Origin: JADJOY01 sp046331705 [NCBI: bacterium]
GTDB lineage: Bacteria > JADJOY01
DNA: 64,000 bases
Assembly (NCBI GenBank): GCA_046331705.1
Contig: JAXLQJ010000030.1
Location: forward strand, 1 to 64,000
Direction of reading: 5' to 3'
Under the pieces are notes generated by a model that did no database searches, was not told the origin of the DNA, and saw nothing but the letters and a program-made list of their open reading frames with translations. A program made the translations under genes and the position numbers. The number at the start of each line of letters is the position of its first letter. The stretch's first letter is position 1. Below are positions 45,013 to 54,084 of this stretch, in pieces.

Positions 45013-46695
45013 GTGGCTGACTCGCCCGGTCTGGCGCTGCAACCCGACCCGCGCCGCTACGCCCTGCCTGCGTTTCTCGACGACGTGGCGCAGCGCCACG
45101 CGGGACGCGTCGCGCTGCGCTTCGAGGATCGGACCATCGCCTTCGACGAGCTGCGCGCCCGAGCGCGAGCGCTCGCCCGCGGGCTGCTCGCCGCGGGGGT
45201 CGTGAAGGGAACGCGGGTCGGATTGCTCGCGGCCAACCGCCCCGAGTGGGTGGTCGCCGCCTTCGCCACGGCGCTCGCGGGTGGCGTGCTGGTCCCGATC
45301 TCCACCTTCGCCACCGCGGCGGAGCGCGAGCACTTGATGCGCCACGGCGACGTCGCGGTGCTGCTTCTCGAGCCGGCGTTGCTCAAGCATCGCTACCTGG
45401 ACGATCTCCTCGGCGCCCACCCGGAGATCGCCAGCGGCGCGCCCGGCGCGATCCGCTGCCCGGCGCTTCCCTTCCTGCGCCGGGTGGTGGCGCTCGGCGT
45501 GGATGCGCCCGTGGGTGGCGTCGAGCGCTGGGACGACGTGGTCGCGTCCGGCGCGGGCGTCCCCGAGACGCTCCTCGACGCCGCGGCGCGCGAGGTCGCG
45601 CCCGGCGACGAGGCCATGATCGTCTACACCTCCGGTTCGACCGCCGAGCCGAAGGGCGTCGTACATGCCCACCGCGCGGCCGTGATCCAGAGCTGGCGCT
45701 TCGCCGAGATCCTCGACCTCGCTCCCCACGACGTGGTGTGGACCGCGTACCCGCTCTTCTGGACCGCCGGGTTCGCCATGTCGCTGGGTGCCTCGCTCGC
45801 CGCGGGCTCGACGCTGCTCCTCGAGGAGACCTTCGACGCGCCGCTGGCGCTCGCGCGAATCGAAGAGACGCGCGCCACCGTCGTGCACGCCTGGCCACAC
45901 CAGGAGAAAGCGCTCGCCGAGCACCCCAGCGCCCGCCATCGCGACCTGCGCTCGTTGCGCCAGGTGAACTTCGGTTCGCCGCTCGCGCCGCTCGCGGGCA
46001 TCCGCGAGGATCGCTGGGGCCGCGCGGCGACCTACGGCCTCACCGAGACCTTCACGCTGGTCGCGGCGATCCCGGCGACCGCTCCCGTGGACGAACGTCG
46101 CGGCAATCACGGCCGGGTTCTCCCCGGCACCGAGGTCCGCATCGTGGATCCCACGAGCGGCTCGCCGCTGGCCGCCGGCGAAACCGGCGAGATCTGGGTG
46201 CGCGGCGCGACCTTGATGCTCGGCTATCACAAGCAGCCGCGCGAGGCCGCGTTCGACGCGGACGGCTTCTTCCACACCGGCGATGGCGGCTCGCTCGACG
46301 CCGACGGCAAGCTGCACTGGAACGGCCGGCTCACCGGCCTCATCAAGACCGGCGGCGCCAACGTCTCGCCCGTGGAGATCGAGAACCAGCTGCGCTCGTT
46401 CCCGGGATTGCGCGGCGCGCTGGCCGTGGGCGTCGCGCACCGAAGCCTGGGCGAGATCGTGGTCTTGTGCGCGCTCGTCGAGCCGGGTGTCACGCCGCCC
46501 ACCGAAGACGAGATTCGCGGCTTCCTTCGCGCGCGCCTGGCGTCGTACAAAGTGCCGCGACGTGTGCTCTTCTTCGACGTCGACGAGGTGGCGATGACCG
46601 GGACCCAGAAGATCCAAGCGGCGCCGCTGCGCGAAGCGGCGCTGGCGCGGCTGCGGGCCGAGCGAGCCGTGATCGACGGCGAGGCCTACGCGTGA
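45013..46695 (+). CDS. AMP-forming acyl-CoA ligase
   Basis: 560 residues from a GTG 11 bases after the preceding stop. Signature IVYTSGSTAEPKGVVHAHRA, YGLTETFTLVAAIP, and GFFHTGDGGSLDADGKLHWN with GRLTGLIKTGGANVSPVEIE; the C-terminal lysine lies in TGTQKIQAAPLRE. It resembles FadD3/FadD17-type ligases acting on ring-derived acids. In this operon it can supply the CoA ester for the dehydratase, CoA-transferase and thiolase steps. Confidence 0.92.
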   Translation: MADSPGLALQPDPRRYALPAFLDDVAQRHAGRVALRFEDRTIAFDELRARARALARGLLAAGVVKGTRVGLLAANRPEWVVAAFATALAGGVLVPISTFATAAEREHLMRHGDVAVLLLEPALLKHRYLDDLLGAHPEIASGAPGAIRCPALPFLRRVVALGVDAPVGGVERWDDVVASGAGVPETLLDAAAREVAPGDEAMIVYTSGSTAEPKGVVHAHRAAVIQSWRFAEILDLAPHDVVWTAYPLFWTAGFAMSLGASLAAGSTLLLEETFDAPLALARIEETRATVVHAWPHQEKALAEHPSARHRDLRSLRQVNFGSPLAPLAGIREDRWGRAATYGLTETFTLVAAIPATAPVDERRGNHGRVLPGTEVRIVDPTSGSPLAAGETGEIWVRGATLMLGYHKQPREAAFDADGFFHTGDGGSLDADGKLHWNGRLTGLIKTGGANVSPVEIENQLRSFPGLRGALAVGVAHRSLGEIVVLCALVEPGVTPPTEDEIRGFLRARLASYKVPRRVLFFDVDEVAMTGTQKIQAAPLREAALARLRAERAVIDGEAYA

Positions 46696-46765
46696 GCGGC
46701 GCCTCGGCAGCGCTGGGCACGGCCCGCGGGCTGAACGGTTCCGTTCGACCGCCCAGGACGACTCG

Positions 46766-49234
46766 ATGCTGAGCGGCCTTCGCGTCCTCGACCTCACCGA
46801 CGAGCGCGGCCACCTCGCCGGCAAGATCCTCGGCGACCTGGGCGCCGACGTCATCAAGATCGAGCCGCCCGGCGGCGATCCGCTGCGGATGCGCGGGCCG
46901 TTCGTGGGTGGCGAGGTCCACCCGGAGGCGAGCGTGCCGTGGCTGGCGGCCAACACCAGCAAGCGCGGCATCGTCCTCGACCTCACGTCCGCCGCCGAGC
47001 GCGACGACTTCCTGGATCTCGTCCGTGCCAGTGACGTGCTCGTGGATTCCTTCCCGCCCGGGACGCTCGAGCGCCTGGGCCTCGGCTTCGCGACGCTCGC
47101 TGCGCGAAACCCCACGCTGATCCAGTGTGCGATCACGCCCTTCGGCTCGAGCGGGCCGCGCGCGACCTGGCGCGCGCACGATCTGGTGATCGTCGGCGCA
47201 GGCGGCAACGCCGGGCTCACCGGCGATCCCGATCGCGCGCCGCTCGTCTGCAGCGCGCCGACCTCGTACCTGCACGCGGCCCCGGAAGCCGTGATCGGGA
47301 TCCTGTTCGCGCTCGCCGCTCGCAGCCGCACCGGACGCGGCGAGCTCGTGGACGTCTCCATGCAGGAATGCCAGCTCGCCACCTTGATCTCGGCGCCCGG
47401 CCAGTTCGCCCTGAGCGGAAAGCTGCGGCAGCGCGCGGGCGCCAGGATCGGCCGCACCCGCGAGATCTGGCGGACCCGGGACGGCTGGATCTCGTTCGGC
47501 CTACGCGGCGGGCCGGCGCGCGCCGCGGGGATCACCGCGCTGGTCGAGCTCATGGCCGAGCACGGGGCGGCGCCCGAGTGGCTGCGTCGCTACGACTGGC
47601 GTTCGTTCGACGCGAACCGGGTCGAGGAGACCGAGCTCGCGTGCCTCGACTCGGTGTTCGCGGCGTTCTTCGCGTCGCGCGCCACGCGCGAGCTCTACGC
47701 GGAAGCGGTGAAGCGCCGCTTGATGCTGGCGCCCTGCCAGGACGCCGCCGCGACGCTCGCCGATCCCCAGCTGCGCGCACGCGGGCTCTTCGTGCCCGTT
47801 TCCACCGGTCCCTTCGGCAAAGGACGAATGGAGGTGCCGGGCACTTTCGCGCAGACGCCCGATCACGCCATCGGCGTGCGCTGTCGGGCGCCGGGGATCG
47901 GCGAGCACGCGTCGTCGGTGTGGGCCGACGTGCGTGCGACGCTCGCATCCCTGCCCGCCGCGCGCGCCGTGCCGGCGGCGGCAGCCACCGCCGCTGCAGC
48001 GAGCGCGGAGCCGAGCGCGCCCGCGCTCTTCGCGGACCTCCGGATCCTGGAGCTTGGCGCGGGCGCCGCCGGACCCGTGGCGTCGCGCTACTTCGCGGAG
48101 CACGGGGCGACGGTGATCCGGATCGAATCGGCGCTGCGCCCCGACTTCATCCGACTGCTCCACGTGAGCGGCGGCGCCACCACCGATCCCGCCGTGCTCG
48201 ATCGCTCGCCGATGTTCGCGCTCCTCAACGCCAGCAAGCAGAGCCTCGCGCTCAACCTCGCCAAGCAGGAGGCGCGCGCGATCGTCGAGCGCCTGGCGAA
48301 GACGGTGGACGTCGTGACCGAGAACTTCACCCCTGGCGTCATGGACAAGTGGGGGCTCGGCGCGCGCGCGCTGTCGCGGATCAACCCGCGGCTGATCGTG
48401 GTGTCGAGCTCGCTGTTCGGGCAAACCGGTCCTCACCGCAACTATCCCGGCTTCGGCGGGCAAGGCGCGGCGCTCGCCGGCTTCAACGCGCTCACCGGCT
48501 GGCCCGATCGTGAGCCGATCGGCCCGTACGCGACGATCACCGATTCGCTCGCACCCCGCTTCATCGCCGCGGCCATCGCCGCGGCGCTCGCCGAGCGCGA
48601 GCGCACCGGTTTCGGCCGGGTGCTCGACGTCTCGCAGGTCGAGGTCGGCGTGTACGCGCTCTCCGAAGCCATCGCCACCGCCAGCGCCACCGGCACCTCA
48701 CCGACGCGGCTGGGAAACCGCAGTCGTGACTTCGCGCCGCACGGCATCTATCCGTGCGCCGGAGACGATCGCTGGATCGCGCTCGCGGTCCGCGACGCGG
48801 CGGGATGGCAGGCGCTCACGACGCTGCTCGGCGATCCAGGGTGGTACCGAAACGAGCGCTTCACGGACATGGCGGCGCGTCTCGCCAACGTCGAGGTCCT
48901 CGATCGCCACCTCGCCGAATGGACCCGCACCCAGGATGCCGCCGAGCTCGCCGCGCGGCTCCAGGGCGCGGGGCTCGAGGCCGCGGTCGTGGCGAGCTGC
49001 TCCGATCTCCTCGCGGATCCGGCGCTCGCGCATCGCCAGCATTTCCAGCGCGTGCGGCACACGGCGCTCGGCGAGCTCGCCGTGGAACGCACGGGCTTTC
49101 GTCTCGCCGGCTCGAAGGCCGGCTTCACGCGCGGTGGGCCTCTCGTCGGCGAGCACAGCCGTGCGATCCTCGCCGCGCTGGGCCTCGCCGACACGGACAT
49201 CGAGCGCCTCACGCGCGAACAGGTGATCGCATGA
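46766..49234 (+). CDS. Tandem CaiB/BaiF-type CoA-transferase (two domains in one chain)
   Basis: 822 residues, twice the family length. Domain 1 (1-390) starts LSGLRVLDLTDERGHLAGKI and holds GELVDVSMQECQLATL; domain 2 (about 418-822) starts LFADLRILELGAGAAGPVAS and holds GRVLDVSQVEVGVYALSEA. The Asp in each DVS block is the expected covalent acyl carrier. An Ala-rich linker (VPAAAATAAAASAEPSAPA) joins them. Class III CoA-transferases move CoA between acids. Two domains in one chain occur in some relatives and can replace the interlaced homodimer. It overlaps the next gene by 4 bases. Confidence 0.9.
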   Translation: MLSGLRVLDLTDERGHLAGKILGDLGADVIKIEPPGGDPLRMRGPFVGGEVHPEASVPWLAANTSKRGIVLDLTSAAERDDFLDLVRASDVLVDSFPPGTLERLGLGFATLAARNPTLIQCAITPFGSSGPRATWRAHDLVIVGAGGNAGLTGDPDRAPLVCSAPTSYLHAAPEAVIGILFALAARSRTGRGELVDVSMQECQLATLISAPGQFALSGKLRQRAGARIGRTREIWRTRDGWISFGLRGGPARAAGITALVELMAEHGAAPEWLRRYDWRSFDANRVEETELACLDSVFAAFFASRATRELYAEAVKRRLMLAPCQDAAATLADPQLRARGLFVPVSTGPFGKGRMEVPGTFAQTPDHAIGVRCRAPGIGEHASSVWADVRATLASLPAARAVPAAAATAAAASAEPSAPALFADLRILELGAGAAGPVASRYFAEHGATVIRIESALRPDFIRLLHVSGGATTDPAVLDRSPMFALLNASKQSLALNLAKQEARAIVERLAKTVDVVTENFTPGVMDKWGLGARALSRINPRLIVVSSSLFGQTGPHRNYPGFGGQGAALAGFNALTGWPDREPIGPYATITDSLAPRFIAAAIAAALAERERTGFGRVLDVSQVEVGVYALSEAIATASATGTSPTRLGNRSRDFAPHGIYPCAGDDRWIALAVRDAAGWQALTTLLGDPGWYRNERFTDMAARLANVEVLDRHLAEWTRTQDAAELAARLQGAGLEAAVVASCSDLLADPALAHRQHFQRVRHTALGELAVERTGFRLAGSKAGFTRGGPLVGEHSRAILAALGLADTDIERLTREQVIA

Positions 49235-50700
49235 TCGGGATCTCGGCTTACGGCGCGTACGTGCCGATCACGCGCCTCGCGCTCTCGCTGGCCGCCGGCC
49301 GCGCCGCCAAGGACGGCGAGCCCGAGCGCGCCGTCGCCGCCCACGACGAGGACACGCTCACGATGGCGGTCGCGGCGGCGACGGATTGCCTCGGCGCGCG
49401 CGACCGCGAGGGGATCGACGCGCTCTACCTCGCCACCACCACGTCGCCGTATCGCGAGAAGTCGGGCGCCGCCCTGGTCGCCAAGGCGCTCGACCTGCGG
49501 CGCGACGTGGCGACCGCGGAGCTCGGCGGATGCTTGCGCGCGGGCCTGAGCGCGCTCGCCGCGGCTCGCGACGCGGTGGCGAGCGGCGCGGCGCGACACG
49601 CGCTGGTGATCGCGTCCGACAGCCGACTCGCCGCGCCCCGCTCCGCGCTCGAGCGGGACATGGGTGACGGCGCGGCGGCGTTCGTGGTGAGCGCCACGGA
49701 CGTGCTCGCGACGATCGACGGCCGGCACGCGGTGAGCGACGAGATCGTCGACGTGTGGCGCGCCGAGCACGACGAGTTCGTGCGCTCGTGGGAGGACCGC
49801 TTCGTCACCCAACACGGCTATCACCGCAACGTCGTCGACGCGCTGCGGGGGTTGCTCGCCACGAGCGGCGTGGGCGCCAGCGACCTGGCGCGACTGGCGC
49901 TGGCGGGCCCGGATGGCCGCAGCGCTGCCGCCGCCGCGAAGGCCGTGGGGATCGCCGCCGAGCGCGTCGTGCCCTTGCTCTTCGGCAAGCTCGGCCACAC
50001 CGGCGCCGCGTTCGCGCCCATGCTGCTGGTGCACGCGCTCGAGTCACCGAGCGTGGCGGCGGGCGAGCGCATCGCCTGCGTCGCTCACGGCAGCGGCGCC
50101 GAAGCGATGCTGCTCACCGTGACGCCGGCGCGCGCGCGGCCCGAGCCGCGGCCGCGCCGCGGTCTCACCGGTCACCTGGGACGACGCCGCGCGCTCGCGA
50201 GCTACCAGACCTATCTGACGGCGCGGCAGCTCTCGCCCACCGAGCACGACGCTCGCGGCGGCGGCGGCGTCCCGGCCACGGTCGCCTATCGCGAGCGCGA
50301 CGCCGAGATCGCCCTCCGCGGCTTGCGCTGCACGAGCTGCGGCACGCTGCATTTTCCGCGGCAGCGCGTGTGCCATCGGTGCCACGCGCGCGATCGCTTC
50401 GAGCCCGTGCGGCTCTCCGACCGCCCCGGCCGCGTGCTCTCGTACACGTTCGACTGGTTCTTCCCCAGCGCGGAGCCGCCGACGATCGCGGGCGTGATCG
50501 AGATCGACGGCGCGCGGCTCTACGTCCAGATGACCGACGCGGCGCCCGACGAGCTGCGCTGTGATCTGCCGGTGGAGATGGTGTTCCGCCGCATACACGA
50601 GGCCGGCGGCCGCCCCAACTACTTCTGGAAGAGCACGCCGATCCGCGAGGGGATGGGCCGCGAATCCATGGAGGGCAAGGCCGCGGGAGGTGACCCGTGA
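49231..50700 (+). CDS. HMG-CoA-synthase-like protein fused to a DUF35 zinc-ribbon domain
   Basis: 489 residues. Residues 1-330 have the 3-oxoacyl/HMG-CoA synthase fold: MIGISAYGAYVPITRLALSL, Cys101 in AELGGCLRAGLSALAAARDA, and LLFGKLGHTGAAFAPMLLVH near the active-site His. Residues from about 360 are a zinc ribbon (LRCTSCGTLHFPRQRVCHRC) plus OB fold (GRVLSYTFDWFFPSAEPPTI). Such OB/zinc proteins normally are separate partners. The fusion could be a condensing or cleaving enzyme for acyl-CoA. ATGA overlaps join it to genes on both sides. Confidence 0.85.
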   Translation: MIGISAYGAYVPITRLALSLAAGRAAKDGEPERAVAAHDEDTLTMAVAAATDCLGARDREGIDALYLATTTSPYREKSGAALVAKALDLRRDVATAELGGCLRAGLSALAAARDAVASGAARHALVIASDSRLAAPRSALERDMGDGAAAFVVSATDVLATIDGRHAVSDEIVDVWRAEHDEFVRSWEDRFVTQHGYHRNVVDALRGLLATSGVGASDLARLALAGPDGRSAAAAAKAVGIAAERVVPLLFGKLGHTGAAFAPMLLVHALESPSVAAGERIACVAHGSGAEAMLLTVTPARARPEPRPRRGLTGHLGRRRALASYQTYLTARQLSPTEHDARGGGGVPATVAYRERDAEIALRGLRCTSCGTLHFPRQRVCHRCHARDRFEPVRLSDRPGRVLSYTFDWFFPSAEPPTIAGVIEIDGARLYVQMTDAAPDELRCDLPVEMVFRRIHEAGGRPNYFWKSTPIREGMGRESMEGKAAGGDP

Positions 50701-51851
50701 AGGACGCCATCCGCGACAAGGTGGCGGTGGTCGGCGTGGGGTGCTCGGCCTTCGGCGAGCGCTGGGATGCCTCGCCCGAGGACCTGATCGTCGAGGCGGC
50801 GTTCGAGGCGTACGCGGACGCCGGCGTCGACGAGCCCCAGCGCGTCATCGAGGCCGTGTTCTGCGGCGCGGTCTATCCATCGCGCGGCACCGCCGAGGTG
50901 GCCGAGTCGCTCAAGCTCTTCGGCCGTCCGGTTTCGCTGGTGCAGAACTACTGCGCCACGGGAACCGATGCCTTCCGCTTCGGCGTCTTCGCCATCGCGG
51001 CCGGCGTGTACGACACGGTGCTGGTGGTCGGCTTCGACAAGCCCAAGGACCGGGGCGTGTCGGGGCCCAGCGTGAATCTCACGGGCGTGCGCGGGTTGCC
51101 GGCCACGCCGGCGGCGTGGTTCTCGCTCTGCGCCGCGCGTTACTTCGAGACCTACGGTGCTTCCCGCGAGGACCTGGCGCGGATCGCGGTCAAGAATCAC
51201 AAGAACGGCACCCTCGCGCCGAAGTCGATGCTCAAGCGCGAGATCACCGTGGAGGAAGCGCTCGGCGCGCGCATGATCGCGTGGCCGTTCGGCCTCTACG
51301 ATTGCGCCGCCCAGTCCGACGGCGCCGCCGCGGCGATCCTGACGCGTCGCGATCTCGCGCGCTCCTTCCGCGCCGATCCCGTCCTGGTGAAGGCCGTCAC
51401 GATCGCCTTGGCGGCCAATCCGCAGGGCGATCCGGACTTCGATTTCCTGCGCTGGAAGCCCACGGAGCACGCGGCCCGCGACGCCTACGCGCAGGCAGGC
51501 ATCCGCGACCCGCGCCGCGAGATCCAGCTCGCCCAGCTCCACGATTGCTTCACCCTCACCGAGCTGCTCTCGTACGAGGATCTGGGCTTCTGCGAGAAGG
51601 GCTCGGCGAAGGAACACATCCAGTCCGGCACCTTCGCCCTCGGCGGCGAGCTCCCGGTCAACACCGACGGCGGCCTCAAGACCTTCGGCCACCCCACCGG
51701 CGCGACGGGCGTGCGCATGATCTACGAGAACACGCTGCAGCTTCAGGGACGCGCCGGTCCCCGCCAGGTCAAGAACGCCTCCGTCGCGTTGAGCCACAAT
51801 CTGGGCGGCGCTCCCCAGACCTGCGGAATCGCCATCCTCGGCATCGAGTGA
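50697..51851 (+). CDS. Thiolase (SCP2-thiolase group)
   Basis: 384 residues from a GTG overlapping the preceding stop (GTGA). Active-site Cys in VQNYCATGTDAFRFGVFAIA, His in LAQLHDCFTLTELLSYEDLG, and the C-terminal block KTFGHPTGATGVRMIYE. All three thiolase-type residues are present, unlike in the Ltp2-like protein at 26451. It should therefore cleave or form a C-C bond with CoA. Its neighbours are the synthase/zinc-ribbon fusion and a MaoC hydratase, so a beta-oxidation-like cycle is likely. Confidence 0.9.
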   Translation: MKDAIRDKVAVVGVGCSAFGERWDASPEDLIVEAAFEAYADAGVDEPQRVIEAVFCGAVYPSRGTAEVAESLKLFGRPVSLVQNYCATGTDAFRFGVFAIAAGVYDTVLVVGFDKPKDRGVSGPSVNLTGVRGLPATPAAWFSLCAARYFETYGASREDLARIAVKNHKNGTLAPKSMLKREITVEEALGARMIAWPFGLYDCAAQSDGAAAAILTRRDLARSFRADPVLVKAVTIALAANPQGDPDFDFLRWKPTEHAARDAYAQAGIRDPRREIQLAQLHDCFTLTELLSYEDLGFCEKGSAKEHIQSGTFALGGELPVNTDGGLKTFGHPTGATGVRMIYENTLQLQGRAGPRQVKNASVALSHNLGGAPQTCGIAILGIE

Positions 51852-51905
51852 CGACGCCGGTCCGCGATCCCATGCCACGGGTGCGCCCACTCGAGGAGAT
51901 GTCCC

Positions 51906-52394
51906 ATGTCCGACACCGTTCGTGAAGTGCGCTTCGACGATCTCGACGGCCTGCGCTCGCTGATCTCGGAGGAGTTCGGCCCGTTCGGGAACTCCCTCGA
52001 CGTGACCCAGTCGATGATCGACCAATTCGCCGAGATCACCCTCGACCGGCAATGGATCCACGTGGACGTCGAGCGCGCCAAGCGCGAGAGTCCCTTCGGC
52101 GGCACCATCGCCCACGGCTTCCTGGTGCTGAGCTTGTTGCCGGCGCTGCGGCCGCAGAGCGCATGGAAGGTCGTGGGCTACGCGAGCGCCGTGAACTACG
52201 GCGCCAACTCGCTGCGCTTCGCGTCGCCGGTGCCAGCGGGCTCGAAAGTCCATGCCCGCGGCCGCCTGATGGCCGTCGACGGCAAGGACAAGGGGACGCT
52301 GCTCACGACCGAGACGGCGATCCACGTGGTCGGCAACGATCGCCCCGCGATGGTCTACCAGGGGCTCACCCTCTATCGCCCCGGGCGCGCCTGA
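51906..52394 (+). CDS. MaoC-like acyl-CoA dehydratase
   Basis: 162 residues, GAGGAG before ATG. LDVTQSMIDQFAEITLDRQW then IHVDVERAKRESPFGGTIAH and GFLVLSLLP form the hydratase-2 motif with the Asp and His dyad (D in TLDRQW, H in IHVD/TIAHG). This is a (R)-specific enoyl-CoA hydratase-like hotdog. It is the last gene of the operon that starts at the amidohydrolase. Confidence 0.92.
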   Translation: MSDTVREVRFDDLDGLRSLISEEFGPFGNSLDVTQSMIDQFAEITLDRQWIHVDVERAKRESPFGGTIAHGFLVLSLLPALRPQSAWKVVGYASAVNYGANSLRFASPVPAGSKVHARGRLMAVDGKDKGTLLTTETAIHVVGNDRPAMVYQGLTLYRPGRA

Positions 52395-52479
52395 GCACGG
52401 TGGGCGAGCTCGCGTCCCGCGCGGCCGCGATGGCCCGGCTCACGCCGCGGCCTCGGGTATCGCTGCGCTGGATCGTCCC

Positions 52480-54084
52480 ATGATCGATCCGCCCCCGCCG
52501 GGCCGCGCTCGGGCGCGTAGCGGCTCGCCGGGCGGCGTGCCCATGGGCCTCGCGCTGGCGGCGTTCGCGCTGGTGGCCGCGCTCTACTTCCACTGGGGAA
52601 CGAGCGACCGGCTGCTGAGCTTCGGCGGCGACAACGCGACCTATCTGCTCATCGCCCGCGATCTCTCCCCGTTCGGCGCGAGCTCCCCCGGTGCCGCAGG
52701 CTACGCCCGCCAGCACTACTATCCCCCGCTCTATCCGGCCTTCCTGGCGATCACCGGCGCGGCGCACGGGCTGGTCGCGGCGCACGTCGCCACGATCGCG
52801 TCGTTGCTGGCGGGAATCGCGGTGCTCTTCGCGTGGTGCCGCACCCTGGGGCTCACGCGCATGGTCAGCGTCGGGCTCGCGCTCGCATTCGCCGCGGTTC
52901 GCGGCACGTACTTCACCGCCCTCGAGATCGAGAGCGAGCCGCTCTACCTGCTGCTCAGCCTGGCGGCGCTCGCAGCCACCCAGCGCGCGCAGCGCTCGAC
53001 GAGCGGGATCGCGTCCGGCGTCGCGGCGCTGGCGGTGGGCGCGACCACGCTCACGCGCAGCGCTGGCCTGGCACTGCTCGCCGCTCACCTCGTGTGGCTC
53101 GGCCTCCATCGACCGAAGCGGTTTCTCGTCCTCGGCCTGATCGCGCTGGTGCCTGCGATCGTTTGGATGCGCCACGGCGGCAACTCCGACTACACCCGCA
53201 TCCTGGTGGAACGCTATCGCGACGGCGGGGCGGCGGGGATCGTGGACGGGCTTCGTCTTCAGATCTCGTCGCTCGCCCAGGATTGGCTCGGGCTCTTCGC
53301 CCTCGAGCCGGCGACGGTCGTGGTGGTCGTCGTGACCGGCCTCACGGCGCTCGGCCTCGCGGGGGCCGTGATGCGGCTCCGGCGTGGCGAGCTCGACGCG
53401 CTCTACCTCGGCGCCTACCTCGCGCTCATCGTGATCTGGCCCTTCCCCGGCGAGATGGCGCGCTTCCTGGTGGTGGTGCTGCCGATCGCGCTGGTGCACG
53501 CGGCGTGGGCTTTGGAGGCGCTGCTCGCGAAGCTGCCCGACCGCCGCGCCGCGCGCTGGATCGCGCTGGCGTCGGCGATGGCCTTCGCCTCGGTGCTGGT
53601 GCCCCAGATCGCGTTGACGGCCACGCGCTTCCACGCCGGCGCGCGGCCCGAGCTCGCGGGCCTGCGCCGCTCGGCGATGTGGTTCGATCCCGATCGGGTC
53701 GCCGCCGAGAAGATGCTGCGCTTCGCGGCGCGGCTCGAGGATGCGTTGAGACGCGTCCACGACCACGTCCCGGCGGACGCCTGCGTGTTCTCGGTGAAGC
53801 CGTCCTTGGTGGGGCTCTTCGCCGATCGACGCAGCGTCTACACGCCGCCCGCGTCGCTCGACGACGCCGCTTTCCACCGCGAGATCGAGAACGCCGGTTG
53901 CCGCGACTTCTTCCTCATCGCGGCCGATACCCAGAGCGCTGGCCCGCTCTATCCTCGCGAGCGCTTCGATCCGCCGCTCGCCGAGATCGACGTGACGCGG
54001 GTGGGCGACGAGCCGGCGTCCCGCCTGGTCGCGATCCTCGCGCGCCTGCCGGACGCGACGCCGCCGTCGAGCAGCTCGCCGTAG
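52480..54084 (+). CDS. Glycosyltransferase-family-39-like membrane protein
   Basis: 534 residues with about ten hydrophobic helices (LALAAFALVAALYFHWG; VATIASLLAGIAVLFAW; ATVVVVVVTGLTALGLAGAV) and a soluble C-terminal part of about 130 residues. The first loop holds FGGDNATYLLIARD and YYPPLYPAFLAI, the layout of ArnT/PMT-like (GT-C) enzymes, where acidic residues of this loop bind the polyprenyl-phosphate sugar. A sugar-transfer role at the periplasmic face is likely. Its last 136 bases overlap, tail to tail, with the glycosyltransferase gene on the other strand. Confidence 0.8.
   Translation: MIDPPPPGRARARSGSPGGVPMGLALAAFALVAALYFHWGTSDRLLSFGGDNATYLLIARDLSPFGASSPGAAGYARQHYYPPLYPAFLAITGAAHGLVAAHVATIASLLAGIAVLFAWCRTLGLTRMVSVGLALAFAAVRGTYFTALEIESEPLYLLLSLAALAATQRAQRSTSGIASGVAALAVGATTLTRSAGLALLAAHLVWLGLHRPKRFLVLGLIALVPAIVWMRHGGNSDYTRILVERYRDGGAAGIVDGLRLQISSLAQDWLGLFALEPATVVVVVVTGLTALGLAGAVMRLRRGELDALYLGAYLALIVIWPFPGEMARFLVVVLPIALVHAAWALEALLAKLPDRRAARWIALASAMAFASVLVPQIALTATRFHAGARPELAGLRRSAMWFDPDRVAAEKMLRFAARLEDALRRVHDHVPADACVFSVKPSLVGLFADRRSVYTPPASLDDAAFHREIENAGCRDFFLIAADTQSAGPLYPRERFDPPLAEIDVTRVGDEPASRLVAILARLPDATPPSSSSP

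Noticed and set aside
44893-47553. 886-codon minus-strand frame
   Set aside because: Antisense to the CoA ligase and CoA-transferase genes, both of which have clear family motifs.
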